Position numbers and translations under genes: made by a program. The notes below the pieces were generated by a model, which saw only the letters and a program-made list of their open reading frames with translations, ran no database searches and had not been told where the DNA came from. DNA of 42,587 bases from JANXQE01 sp035651635 (GTDB taxonomy: Bacteria; Verrucomicrobiota; Verrucomicrobiia; Limisphaerales; UBA8199), in assembly GCA_035651635.1 (NCBI GenBank), contig DASRFK010000194.1, positions 1 to 42,587 of the forward strand. The letters are read 5' to 3'. Positions 1 through 8,445 of this stretch are shown one piece after another; position 1 is the stretch's first letter; each line of letters opens with the position of its first letter.

Positions 1-130
1 CGGGTTGTTCACCTCCGGCAGCTCTCCACCTCGTGTCGCCACGACGCAGTAGCCTTCGGTTACAGGCGGGTGAACGTTCCGCCTGACGGGGACTTGCACC
101 CCGCAGTGTGCACGCCTTCACAGGCGCACG
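1..130. other. Left edge, no gene recognised
   Basis: This stretch precedes the tandem repeat. It contains a hairpin-like run near 66-91 (AGGCGGGTGAACGTTCCGCCT). Open frames crossing it run on through the repeat in several frames at once, which is typical of GC-rich non-coding sequence. I do not support a gene here. It could be the tail of a feature that begins outside the window. Confidence 0.4.
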
Positions 131-455
131 CGCGCGGGCATGCTGCCCGCAGAAACGCGCGACAAGCAGCAGACACCAAACGCTTCCTTGGCCACATCCA
201 GCTCGGCGATCCCTGCGGACTGGGAAGTCCGCGCGCCGGCGCGCGGGCATGCTGCCCGCAGAATCGCACGACAAGCGGCAGACACCGAACAATCCTTTCG
301 CCACGTCCAGCTCGGCGATCCCTGCGGACTGGGAAGTCCGCGCGCCCGGCGCGCGGCCATGCTGCCCGCAGAAACGCCCGGCAAGCGGCAGACACCAAAC
401 GCTTCCTTGGCCACGTCCAGTTCGGAGATCTCTGCGGACGGACGATCTCTCGAAA
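131..455. repeat. Tandem 109-110 bp double-hairpin repeat, about 3 copies
   Basis: Copies begin at 131, 240 and 350; the third degenerates after about 440. Each copy opens with a palindrome of the type GCGGGCATGCTGCCCGC, followed by about 60 bp of conserved spacer, and closes with a second hairpin GCGGACTGGGAAGTCCGC (for example 215-232 and 325-342). In the third copy the second hairpin is altered. Long frames are open through the repeat on both strands, but they only reflect its composition. A diverged copy of the same family lies at 42376-42484. I read it as a dispersed intergenic repeat, not a gene. Confidence 0.85.
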
Positions 456-496
456 AGCGTTTCGCTTTCGCGGATGCATTTGGACCATCAAAGTTA

Positions 497-1828
497 TTAG
501 TGCGCGGCACTGGCGGATTTCTTTTTCACCAACACCAGCGCATTGGCGCTCGGCCGCTCATCGCCTTCGCTGGGACTGTTCCGCACCGCGCCCAGCGCCC
601 AGAGAGTGGCCGAGCCACCTCCGTCGAAGTTTATCGCTTCGGTGCATCCGAGCTTCACCAGGTAGTTTGCCAATTCCGAAAAAGTCATACCGACCGAAAG
701 GTTGCTTTGCCGGCCATCGACTTCGACCATAAAAAAGTAATCCTTGTTCCAGCCCAAGGCGCTGCGGGGATGCCGCATATGCAGGAAGCCGGGCCAGTTC
801 ATCGCCTTACCGTTCTCGACCAAAGAAGGGCCACCCCCGATGGCCATGTGTGCGCTGGACAAATCCGGGAATGTCTCGGTAACCAACTGCAGGCTGGCGC
901 CCGGATGCGGCGTGGGGAGCTTTGCCGCCAGGGCGGGCCCAAGGGACAGAATCATCGTCTCGCGCGTCAGCGGAGCATCGCCGCCCGTATGCAGCTCCCG
1001 TATGCGCGCGGTGTACTTTTGTCCGATCCTGAGCGGGAGCCAAGGGCTGTTGGTGGCGGCTTCGAGAATGAGGTCGAAACCCCCGCTAGTGCGGGTGGAA
1101 GTTCCCGTCACGGGCGTGAACAGGACTGCAGCATCGTCTTCACGCAACTGATTCAAGCCGATGGGCGTGGATTTGCCGTCAGGCCAGATCACGCGAAAGC
1201 GCGAAAATACATTGATCATGTGGGGCGTACCATCAGGGTCCATCCAAAAACAGGTGTGGCCAGCCGGAGTACTGATGACCTCGCCCTCATGAATCTGCAC
1301 GTCACGCGGTCGGCCCAGGTACTTTTCGCTCTTTTCGTAAAAATCGCCGTTGATGGCTGCCAGCGGCTGGCCGCAATTGGCGGGCAGGGCTTTGACCTGG
1401 TCGGAGACCACTGCCATGCCCAAAGTCGTTCCCTTGCCCAGGGCCGTGCAAAACTCCCAATCCGTCCGCGCCCGCTCGACCCGCACAATATGAATCGAAA
1501 GGGGAATCTCGTCATTCACCTCGTTGGTGTAGAAAAACCAGCGTTCAGATTTGGAGATTTCGGGTTCCGCGCTCCACCCGGACAGCATTGAGGCCAGCAG
1601 CACCACAGCGGCAATTGCATTAGCCCTTCGCGTGAACCATGAGGGGTTCCGAAGATTTTGGAGTGCATGCGCTTTGCGGCGCTTTTGGGAATCGCACCAC
1701 GCCCGAAAGCGGCGCATAGCGCCGCACTCCAAGACGCTGGCGCGACAACCTGGGGCTGGTTCATGGTCCGAATGCAAGCGACAAAGCGAACGGAGTCTTT
1801 CGAGGATGATTGATCCCGATCGTGCCAT
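497..1828 (-). CDS. Phosphodiester glycosidase family protein (NAGPA domain), copy 1
   Basis: A 443-residue protein of the NAGPA family (phosphodiester glycosidase, related to the uncovering enzyme N-acetylglucosamine-1-phosphodiester alpha-N-acetylglucosaminidase). Family motifs are visible in order: AINGDFY, IGGGPSLV, HPRSALGW, EVDGR, SVGMTFSELA and INFDGGGSATL. They cover the C-terminal two thirds. The hydrophobic stretch AVVLLASMLSG suggests export, but it begins about 70 residues in. The start at 1828 has GAGGG nine bases upstream, inside the end of the preceding gene, only 3 bp away, so the two genes look translationally coupled. The early codons run through a palindromic repeat (1658-1732), which adds an unusual in-frame segment before the signal-like region. 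The paralogue upstream is clearly related. Exact substrate is unknown; a bacterial glycan or exopolysaccharide phosphodiester is a guess. Confidence 0.88.
   Translation of the reverse strand: MARSGSIILERLRSLCRLHSDHEPAPGCRASVLECGAMRRFRAWCDSQKRRKAHALQNLRNPSWFTRRANAIAAVVLLASMLSGWSAEPEISKSERWFFYTNEVNDEIPLSIHIVRVERARTDWEFCTALGKGTTLGMAVVSDQVKALPANCGQPLAAINGDFYEKSEKYLGRPRDVQIHEGEVISTPAGHTCFWMDPDGTPHMINVFSRFRVIWPDGKSTPIGLNQLREDDAAVLFTPVTGTSTRTSGGFDLILEAATNSPWLPLRIGQKYTARIRELHTGGDAPLTRETMILSLGPALAAKLPTPHPGASLQLVTETFPDLSSAHMAIGGGPSLVENGKAMNWPGFLHMRHPRSALGWNKDYFFMVEVDGRQSNLSVGMTFSELANYLVKLGCTEAINFDGGGSATLWALGAVRNSPSEGDERPSANALVLVKKKSASAAH
1658..1732. repeat. Palindromic REP-like element inside the 5' end of a CDS
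   Basis: Two imperfect inverted arms, 1658-1689 and 1702-1732, both carry TTGGAGTGC at their outer ends and a GCGGCGC core. The outermost bases TTGGAGTGC and GCACTCCAA pair perfectly. The element lies within the reading frame of the downstream glycosidase (497-1828) and is translated in frame without a stop. Confidence 0.75.
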
Positions 1829-1831
1829 AGC

Positions 1832-3109
1832 TCATTGCCCTCGAGAGGCGGCTTGATTCGGACTCTTCTTTTTCACAATCACAAGGCAATTGGCGATCTC
1901 CCGTTCCGAGCGATCGCAGGGACTGTTGCGCACTTCTCCCTCATACCATAAGGTAGCTGAGCCTCCACCATCGCAATTCATCGCCTCCTGGCAGCCGAGG
2001 CTGACCATAAATCTGGCTAGTTCATCCAAGGTCATTCCTACCGAGAGCCAGCGTTGCCGTCCGTCCACTTCAACCAAAAACCACCAGTCCTGGTTCCAGC
2101 CGATCGCCGCGCGGGGATGACGCTCGAACATCGAGCTAAACTCATAACTCTCTGAACCCCCTTCCTCGATGCGCTGACGATGGCCATTGTGCACCAGCAG
2201 GGGCCCGCCCCCCAACGCCGTTCTCACGCCGTGCAGGCTTGGCAGCGTCGCGGTCGAAATGCTCAATGACGCCCCAACTGCCGGGGACGCCAATCGGCGC
2301 GCAGCGCCAGGCCCGAGCGACAACACCAGCGTATTGGCAGTGACCGTTGTGTTACCGGAATCGCGGACTTCTCGAATTCGGGCGGTGTAACTCTTGCCGA
2401 CGTGCAAGGGCAACCAGGGACTGCCTTCCTCGCGCTCGAGAATCAGCTCGCGTCCACCGCCGCTCGTGCGAGTCGAGCGCCCAATGGCGGAAGTGTACAG
2501 CTCGACCCCGTTGGGCGAACGTTCTCCGTTCAGCCGAAAAGGCGTTACCGTGCCATCCGGCCAGGTGACCTCGAACTTTGAAATCATTGGAGAGGCGTGC
2601 GCTTCTCCATCGACATCGATCCACATGTTGATTTTGTTCCCGGGACCGCTGAGCAATTCGCCGTCGACCACCTGCAATCCGCGAGCCGCTCCGGCATAAC
2701 TGCGATCACGCTGGTAAAAATCACCGTTAACGGCCGCCACAGGCGCGCCGAGCACCGGCTTAACAAGGTTGAGTTGATCGCTCAGAGTATCCAAACCCAG
2801 GGCTGTGCCGCCGGCGTGCACCGAGTGCACCTCGTATAGAGAATTGGAGCGCGCCACCTTCACGATGTGAATGGACCAGGGTATCTCGGCAGCTCGTACG
2901 TTCGTATAGCCAAGGCCGGTCGCATCCACCGGCACTTCCACCCCCGATAACGCACAACAGCAAGTAAGGAACAGGAAGAATAGCCAGCCGAATCTCGCCC
3001 CCGGCATCGCCCATAGCCACCGCCTGCAAAGTCCCGACCTGCAGGATAGGCGTTGGGAGCGGATGGTGCTCACGAACCGACGCTCACCTCCAAAACCACT
3101 CGATAACAT
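1832..3109 (-). CDS. Phosphodiester glycosidase family protein (NAGPA domain), copy 2
   Basis: A 425-residue paralogue of the next gene, with the same motif series: AVNGDFYQ, LGGGPLLVHNG, HPRAAIGWNQ, EVDGRQRW, SVGMTLDELARF and NCDGGGSATLW. Both proteins end in a similar VKKKS motif. A hydrophobic segment GWLFFLFLTCCCALSG precedes the mature part and looks like a signal peptide, possibly with a lipobox-like Cys. The listed ATG at 3109 lies 14 bp after the stop of the upstream GH20-like gene. An internal ATG at 3007 would place the hydrophobic segment right at the N-terminus and is a credible alternative start. Tandem duplication within an operon is the simplest origin of the pair. Confidence 0.87.
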   Translation of the reverse strand: MLSSGFGGERRFVSTIRSQRLSCRSGLCRRWLWAMPGARFGWLFFLFLTCCCALSGVEVPVDATGLGYTNVRAAEIPWSIHIVKVARSNSLYEVHSVHAGGTALGLDTLSDQLNLVKPVLGAPVAAVNGDFYQRDRSYAGAARGLQVVDGELLSGPGNKINMWIDVDGEAHASPMISKFEVTWPDGTVTPFRLNGERSPNGVELYTSAIGRSTRTSGGGRELILEREEGSPWLPLHVGKSYTARIREVRDSGNTTVTANTLVLSLGPGAARRLASPAVGASLSISTATLPSLHGVRTALGGGPLLVHNGHRQRIEEGGSESYEFSSMFERHPRAAIGWNQDWWFLVEVDGRQRWLSVGMTLDELARFMVSLGCQEAMNCDGGGSATLWYEGEVRNSPCDRSEREIANCLVIVKKKSPNQAASRGQ

Positions 3110-3123
3110 GGTGCGATGATGTC

Positions 3124-4836
3124 TTATTTGGACGGAGTTGCGCCTGTGCCTGCGCCAGCCGGCGCGGGTTTCCGCAACAGGTCGCCGAAGTCAGCCAGCA
3201 GGTCATATTTCTTTTCCCAGGGGGTGTACATGAACCCGCGCACCTTGCGCGTCTGCCGCGCGATTTGCAACCAGCCTTCCACGTTCTTCAGGTCCGGCTC
3301 GTCGTAGTAGCAGGCGACCAGGGTCCGAAAGCCTTCCTCGGAAAAGAAGCGCAGGCTCGCTTCCCTCGGTTGGCCGCCCCAGACCGCCATAATCAGGCTT
3401 TTCGGCACATGTTTCCATGAATTGGTAAAATCGCCTTCCACCAGGTAATAATTTCCATGAGCATTGTGATTAGGGTCGAACATGTCGGACCAGATGTAGA
3501 TCTCCACGCTCGGGATGATATCGCGCAAAATGGAAACTTGTTTGGTCACGCACTCGCCTATGAGTTCGCCCATATCCCGCCCTTTGCAGGCCTGACAAGT
3601 GCCGCCCATGCGAATTTCATCTGTCCCTAGTAATACGCTCCTGGGCTGCAAATGTTTCGCCAATAATTTGGTTTCCTGCTCAAAAATTTGGTATAATTCC
3701 GGTTCCGCCATGCACAGAGTGACCTGTGAATCATTAATCAGCATCGAATGGTACCAGCTTACCTTGAGCCGATCCCCATCATGGATGCGACTACCCGGCA
3801 GAATCTTCAGCGGCATGGCCTCTCCATCGTCGCGGTACGGGTTTAGTTGAGAGTCCTGAAGCGGCGCGTAATCTTTGCCCTCTGTGTAAACGACGGAACC
3901 GTCCTGGTTCGCCACCTTCACCGGCGTGCCGGGTCGATGCAGCACGTTCACCGGTCCCACTTCCTCGACGCTCCAGTCATCCAGCCAGAGCTTGCCGGAT
4001 TTCCCACCCCAAAGCCCGGCGTACAGTGAAACCTTGTCAAAGCCCATGCTGTTGAAAAGCATGCTGATTTTGCGCCAATCACTCGAAGCGGACACATGAA
4101 AATCCCGCGGCGCTAAAGCACGGTCTCCGGCCAAAACCTGTACCCGAAAGGCATTGGCCGGTTCCAGGTTCTCGGTCTTTACCCAGACACTCACGCGGTA
4201 ACAGCGACGCGGCTGTATTTGGAGGGATTGCATGACGCGGCCATGTCCATATTGGTTGGCCGTGAAATTCTCGAGTCGAAGGGAAGCTGCGCCGCCGTGC
4301 CGGGTCTCTTTGTCCACGAAACTGATCTCACCGGGTTGATCGCAAAAATCGAAACCCTTGATCTTGTTGCCGTCAAACTCTTCGAACCCGCCGTTCTTAA
4401 GAGATACTGCGCCCGGGTCGTCCAACTTTCCCTGGCCGTCTTTCACGAGAAAAGGAGCGTCTTCGACCGCTAGCCCTTCCGCCAGGTTGCGATTATGCGC
4501 TAAGGCCCCTCCGCCATATCCAATCGAAAAGAAAGAGGGAATGAGCTCCAGATGATTATCGTCGCAGCTCTTTTTAATTTGATCGAGACGCTTGAAGTAC
4601 TCGGGGGATTTCTTCGAGAGCGCGTCCAGCCCGAACGACACAACGGCTCCATTAATCCGATGTTGACCGGCGGTTTCCAGAACCCGCGTGATCTCCGGCA
4701 CGTCACTGTCCTTCTCCAAATCCCAACCGAAAATCCAAACAAAGCGATCGGCGAACCGATCGGCCGCCGGCGAGGCGTTCAGAAATGAGAGACAGGCAGC
4801 GCCGACCAAGAAGACCTTCTTTATAATGTCACGCAC
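3124..4836 (-). CDS. GH20-like glycosidase with carbohydrate-binding insert, secreted
   Basis: About 570 residues if read from the GTG at 4836, which places the hydrophobic VFLVGAACLSFLNA at the N-terminus as a signal peptide. An ATG at 4905 or one at 5034 would add a long, uninformative leader over the divergent promoter region. The start of the mature part (FVWIFGWDLEK, later INGAVVSFGLD) looks like a TIM-barrel strand pattern. A segment near residues 160-320 resembles a CBM4/9-like jelly roll (NGGFEEF, RLENF, SVWVKTENL, LWLDDWSVEEV). The motif LLGTDEIRMGG has Asp406-Glu407, like the catalytic Asp-Glu pair of GH20 hexosaminidases, followed by CQAC and IWSDMFDP. The substrate is not predictable. 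It is the first gene of a minus-strand operon with two phosphodiester glycosidases, so a joint role in trimming an extracellular glycan is plausible. Confidence 0.72.
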   Translation of the reverse strand: MRDIIKKVFLVGAACLSFLNASPAADRFADRFVWIFGWDLEKDSDVPEITRVLETAGQHRINGAVVSFGLDALSKKSPEYFKRLDQIKKSCDDNHLELIPSFFSIGYGGGALAHNRNLAEGLAVEDAPFLVKDGQGKLDDPGAVSLKNGGFEEFDGNKIKGFDFCDQPGEISFVDKETRHGGAASLRLENFTANQYGHGRVMQSLQIQPRRCYRVSVWVKTENLEPANAFRVQVLAGDRALAPRDFHVSASSDWRKISMLFNSMGFDKVSLYAGLWGGKSGKLWLDDWSVEEVGPVNVLHRPGTPVKVANQDGSVVYTEGKDYAPLQDSQLNPYRDDGEAMPLKILPGSRIHDGDRLKVSWYHSMLINDSQVTLCMAEPELYQIFEQETKLLAKHLQPRSVLLGTDEIRMGGTCQACKGRDMGELIGECVTKQVSILRDIIPSVEIYIWSDMFDPNHNAHGNYYLVEGDFTNSWKHVPKSLIMAVWGGQPREASLRFFSEEGFRTLVACYYDEPDLKNVEGWLQIARQTRKVRGFMYTPWEKKYDLLADFGDLLRKPAPAGAGTGATPSK

Positions 4837-5036
4837 GAAGCACACGCTAGCAGAGGAAGGGCACCTTCGCCAACGGCGATTTGCGCCCAAGGCTGGTAGT
4901 TGCATTTGGCGGGGGCCTCTCCGTTCCGGCGGCGCCCAACCAAACACAACCAAACAGGCCGGAAGGGTTTTGAATTGACGCCGGAGGTTTTGGGCTGCAA
5001 GGCTCAAGCAATTAATCCCAGCGATAAAGCACACGT

Positions 5037-5699
5037 ATGAGCCACGACCCGACCGAGCACGTCCAGGAGGAGATTCATCATCACGCCAGCCACGGCGGTC
5101 ATGACCCCGGGGCCAAATGGATCATGGCCGCGGCCATGACCGCCGCCATCCTGGCGGCCCTGGCCGCCGCGGCCGGCGCTCTGGCTACCAGCCACCTCAC
5201 CCAGTCCACCCTGATCCGCATCAAGGCGAATGATGATTGGAACTATTATCAGGCCAAATCCATCAAATCGTCCTTGTTGGATGCCAAGATCTATTCCGCC
5301 CAACTCAGCCATGTTGAGCCACGGAAAACCGATCTCGACAAAAGAAACGAATATGCCCAACAAATGCCCGAGATCCAGTCTTCGGCAAAAAGCCTCGAAG
5401 AGCTTTCCAAGCGCCACCTGGAAAGCCATGAAACCTTCGAAGGCTCCGCGACCCTTTTCCATATCGCCATCGCCATCGTGGCCGTGGCGGTCGTGGCTAA
5501 ACGAAAGGAATTCTGGTATGTGGCAATGGTCGGGGGCGCCGTCGGAATCGTGTTCTTCGGCAAGGCGCTCATCCAGTCACCCCCAGCCCTCGAGGAGAAA
5601 CCCGAACCGCCGGCGCATTCAACCAGCCCAACACAGGAAGAGCATAAAGGTAAAGCGCCAGAACAAGCAGGCCAACCGCACCCCGAAGAGGCGCGCTAG
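5037..5699 (+). CDS. DUF4337 family membrane protein
   Basis: 220 residues. A His-rich N-terminus (EEIHHHASHGGH) precedes a membrane segment at about residues 27-51 (rich in Ala). Then comes the family-typical stretch NDDWNYYQAKSIKSSLLDAKIY, a polar, probably coiled-coil middle, and two hydrophobic segments near the end (FHIAIAIVAVAVVA and YVAMVGGAVGIVFFGKAL). The C-terminal tail is Pro/Glu-rich and low in complexity. This organisation matches DUF4337, whose function is unknown. It is divergent from the GH20-like operon and ends 18 bp from the convergent Nudix gene. Confidence 0.8.
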   Translation: MSHDPTEHVQEEIHHHASHGGHDPGAKWIMAAAMTAAILAALAAAAGALATSHLTQSTLIRIKANDDWNYYQAKSIKSSLLDAKIYSAQLSHVEPRKTDLDKRNEYAQQMPEIQSSAKSLEELSKRHLESHETFEGSATLFHIAIAIVAVAVVAKRKEFWYVAMVGGAVGIVFFGKALIQSPPALEEKPEPPAHSTSPTQEEHKGKAPEQAGQPHPEEAR

Positions 5700-5717
5700 C
5701 CCGGGATCCGGCTGAGC

Positions 5718-6164
5718 TCAGAGCCCCAGGTCTGAGCCGATGGACGGGGGCAACTGGCCACGAATCGCGCCAACCGTTTCAAAGGCGAAACGTAAAATCT
5801 TCAGATCGCGCATACGGCGCCCCGCATCCTCGGTCATCGAAATCAGCTCTTCAGCTTCGGCTCGCGTCGCCCAAACGATGGCTTGCGTCTCGGTGTCAAA
5901 TCGCCCCGTTTCCTCCACCGGCAGCATCAGGAAGAAATCATCGCCGATCTCCTCCTCGGGCGGAAACGCCAGGCGGCTGATAATCTTGGCCCGTACGCCG
6001 GTCTCCTCAAACACTTCCCGCAACGCCGTCTGCTCGGCCGTTTCACCATCCAGGGGTTTGCCTTTGGCAAAAGTCCACACCCGCGTTTTGTGGAGGCCGG
6101 TCGGTTTTCGAAGCAACACCCGGCCTGTCTCGTTAATCAAAACTCCGCCGAAAGCTCGTTTCAT
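5718..6164 (-). CDS. Nudix hydrolase
   Basis: 148 residues from the ATG at 6164, where MKRAFGGVLIN forms the usual first beta strand of a Nudix fold. Longer readings to 6299 add an unconserved leader. The Nudix box G-x5-E-x7-REUXEEXGU is complete: GKPLDGETAEQTALREVFEETGV, with the metal-binding Glu residues in REVFEETG. Such enzymes hydrolyse nucleoside diphosphates linked to another moiety. The N-terminal KTRVWTFAKGK resembles the MutT/Ap4A-type subgroup that acts on (di)nucleoside polyphosphates, but the substrate cannot be fixed from sequence. It is convergent with the DUF4337 gene. Confidence 0.87.
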   Translation of the reverse strand: MKRAFGGVLINETGRVLLRKPTGLHKTRVWTFAKGKPLDGETAEQTALREVFEETGVRAKIISRLAFPPEEEIGDDFFLMLPVEETGRFDTETQAIVWATRAEAEELISMTEDAGRRMRDLKILRFAFETVGAIRGQLPPSIGSDLGL

Positions 6165-6551
6165 CGACCCGCAAGGTTCTCTGAACCAAAGCATAAGCAT
6201 AACCAGCCAAAGGCGCGAACGATTTGTTGCGCCTTCGGCGGGCGATAAGCCGGAAAAAGTCAAAAGCACAAGATTTCGATGGAACGTAAGGTAAGCCATT
6301 CCAGATTTTGCGCCTCTTGCGCCTTTCTGATTCGGAATTCGAATCTTACGACCCCGGGATTTCGACCCGGACCAAAATTCAATTCTTCTTCACCCGCAGC
6401 GCGTCAAGTGCCCGGACGGCCAAAAAGCAAATTCCTTTCGGCTTGTCCAATTATTCGAACATTAGTGAAGGCTAACATGCTCAAATGAACTATTTACTTT
6501 ATCTTCTTTTGAGATAGACTTGAGCCAGTGGTCAGCAGAGGTTGCAATTCG
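6165..6551. other. Intergenic region between divergent genes
   Basis: 387 bp between the Nudix gene (minus) and the propeller gene (plus). The part near 6440-6525 is AT-rich compared with the surroundings and is the likely promoter zone for the plus-strand gene. TTTACT and TAGACT with 16 bp between them (about 6493-6520) are a weak candidate. A short palindrome, GATTCGGAATTCGAATC, lies near 6330. I see no tRNA or convincing small ORF. Confidence 0.4.
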
Positions 6552-7883
6552 ATGAGCAGGACCCGGAAGATGAGCCGGCTCTCTACCAAAAAAGGTGCCC
6601 TTATCCGCTGGATTGTTCTGTCGGCTTTCGACGCCGTGTTGGTTACAAGCAGCCTTGAGAGCCAAGGGGTTGCCCAAACCTGGACCCAAACGAGTGCTCC
6701 CACCAATAGTTGGAGGGCCGTGGCTTGTTCAGCGGATGGGGCCAAAGTAGTGGCGGTGGCCGCAAATGGACCGATTTTCCTTTCGACCAATAGCGGAGCC
6801 TCCTGGCGGCCCATCAACAGCCCAACCTCGAATTACCTGGCGGTGTGCGCGTCTGCGGACGGTAATACCCTGGCCGCAGTCGCAAGCGGGGCAACATATG
6901 TTTCTCGAAATGCCGGGCTAACTTGGGCGGCCACCGGGCCTGGGCTGCCATCGATTGCATGCTCCGCGGATGCGACCAAAATCCTTACGGTTGGAGGAAC
7001 TGGGCAACTCTTCGCCTCGGCGGACTCGGGGGGCAATTGGACGAATCTAAGTTTTCAGGCTGTGCCAGTTGGGTTTGGTTTTCTGTCCATTGCCTCGTCC
7101 GCGGATGGAACTAAAAGTCTGATCGCGTCATACGACCAAGGGAACATCTGGGTCGAATCTGATTCCAACCTCTGGGCTGGCTCGGGGTTGTGGATTTCGG
7201 GGGGCGTACTTGGTCAAGGTTATGCCGCCTCGCTCGCCTCTTCCGCTGATGGGAATAAATTGGCCGCCTGGGTCAACGGGTTCGACTTAAGCGGCGGGAC
7301 TATTTACATTTCGACAAATGGAGCCGCGAACTGGAACGCGAGAGTTACGTCGTCCGCCGAGTTTGCTTCCATCGCTTCTTCTGCCGACGGGGAACGGCTA
7401 ATAGCAGTGGGCACTGGCGATACAACTTACTTGTCAACCAACTCCGGCGCAGACTGGATCCCCGTCAAGGCGCCAGCGACCAACTGGGTTTCGGTGGCGT
7501 CCTCCGCAGATGGAGACAAAGTGTTGGCTGCAGTAAGTGGAGGCGGCATATATGCTATGCAAACTGAGCCAATGCCCAGTCTGCAGGTCATTTCTTCACC
7601 GGGCGGTACGATGATTTCATGGATAATCCCATCGCAAAGCCTTGTTCTTGAACAGAGCAGCGATCTTGCGAAGCCCCTATGGACCGATGTCCCGATTACG
7701 CCGAAATTGAACCTGACAAATCTTCGTAACGAGGTAACGGTTGCAGCGTCGCAAGGGATGATGTTTTACCGGTTGGCCACACATCCGGCACCCCGCCTCA
7801 TAGCCGCCTCAAGTTCTTCTGCGTCACCGTCCGTCCCAGAAAATCAAAAGGTGCCAGACCACTCTGCACAAATTCATGAATAA
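6552..7883 (+). CDS. Secreted BNR/WD-like beta-propeller protein
   Basis: 443 residues from ATG 6552, which has AGAGG about ten bases upstream (6536-6541); ATG 6570 and GTG 6528 are alternatives. A hydrophobic N-terminal segment (LIRWIVLSAFDAVLVTSS) suggests export. The body has about seven repeats of the pattern W-x-SVASSADG-K-x-A-V...-G-xIYxSTNSGA-xW, which is a BNR/Ycf48-like propeller common in Verrucomicrobia. After it comes a small beta-rich module (SLVLEQSSDLAKPLW...MMFYRLATH) seen at the C-termini of other secreted proteins in this window. Thirty or so Ser/Pro-rich residues follow FYRL, where related proteins usually stop. The tail may come from sequence inserted downstream. No catalytic function is evident. 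Confidence 0.82.
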   Translation: MSRTRKMSRLSTKKGALIRWIVLSAFDAVLVTSSLESQGVAQTWTQTSAPTNSWRAVACSADGAKVVAVAANGPIFLSTNSGASWRPINSPTSNYLAVCASADGNTLAAVASGATYVSRNAGLTWAATGPGLPSIACSADATKILTVGGTGQLFASADSGGNWTNLSFQAVPVGFGFLSIASSADGTKSLIASYDQGNIWVESDSNLWAGSGLWISGGVLGQGYAASLASSADGNKLAAWVNGFDLSGGTIYISTNGAANWNARVTSSAEFASIASSADGERLIAVGTGDTTYLSTNSGADWIPVKAPATNWVSVASSADGDKVLAAVSGGGIYAMQTEPMPSLQVISSPGGTMISWIIPSQSLVLEQSSDLAKPLWTDVPITPKLNLTNLRNEVTVAASQGMMFYRLATHPAPRLIAASSSSASPSVPENQKVPDHSAQIHE

Positions 7884-8044
7884 CTGCAAAACCGGCGGGC
7901 AGCAGATCCAGCTGGGGATCTGACGAAGCATCGACATTCTTTTTACGGTCTGACCCCGCCGGCGCAGCGTCATTAGAGCGAGCGGGACGTTGTTTGGGAG
8001 CAATGCTGCTTGCCACGGTGGTGGCTTCACGCAAGATTACTTGT

Positions 8045-8272
8045 ATGACAAGAGAGCAAGTTGAGTCTGCGGCAGCCATCGGAGTTCCATTCACCTTGCG
8101 GATGGCCGACGGAAAGGAGTATGCGGTGCCTCGTCGGAACTACATATCCATCCCACCCAGAGGCTTGTATGTCATCGTTTATGACGATCGGGGCCGCTTC
8201 ACAGTCTTGCCTCTTCTCACCATGACGGGTTTGCAATCGAGCGTTCCGGATTCGGGAGCCAAGGGCCAGTGA
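8045..8272 (+). CDS. Small conserved verrucomicrobial protein, function unknown
   Basis: 75 residues starting MTREQVESAAAIGVPFTLRM; a longer reading to 7994 adds 17 residues that do not look conserved. The body (DGKEYAVPRRNYISIPP, YVIVYDDRGRFTVLPLLTMTGL) is a compact beta-rich pattern that I recognise from many small verrucomicrobial hypothetical proteins. It has no signal peptide or membrane segment. Remnants of a GGTCTGACCCC / GGGGTCAGGGG-type sequence lie on both sides (about 7951-7962 and 8302-8313), so it may have moved with a repeat element. Confidence 0.7.
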   Translation: MTREQVESAAAIGVPFTLRMADGKEYAVPRRNYISIPPRGLYVIVYDDRGRFTVLPLLTMTGLQSSVPDSGAKGQ

Positions 8273-8445
8273 GTCTGCAAACGAAAACGAAACGGGAAAC
8301 GGGGTCAGGGGCCACACTCGAACATCTTGAAATTAATCTGCATTGTATAAGTGTCCTCCGGCCTCGCAAGCTGCGTTCCGTTACTCGGGAGCGATCTACC
8401 ATGCACCTTCGCAAAAGTTCTTAGGGCTTCGGCGCGACAAGCCCG
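8273..8445. other. Intergenic remnant region upstream of the kinase
   Basis: It begins with a GAAACGGGAAACGGGGTC stretch of the type that flanks REP or IS remnants. The minus strand stays open from 8305 to 8499 and ends in NFKMFECGP just before a TGACCCC sequence. That may be the tail of a decayed mobile gene, but I cannot name it. Nothing else is supported. Confidence 0.35.

Noticed and set aside
131..455. CRISPR array
   Set aside because: The unit is 109 bp with conserved spacers and only three copies; there are no unique spacers and no cas genes.
60..510. Overlapping long open frames on both strands in the left-edge repeat
   Set aside because: Four or more frames are open at once because the repeat is GC-rich; the translations simply repeat with the 109 bp unit and have no start signals or protein-like character.
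6320..6360. Possible tRNA T-arm near GATTCGGAATTCGAATC
   Set aside because: The palindrome has no acceptor stem, anticodon arm or CCA-end context around it.
7798..8094. Minus-strand ORF of 98 residues over the small gene
   Set aside because: No recognisable domain; it overlaps two plus-strand genes. A decayed mobile-gene fragment cannot be excluded.
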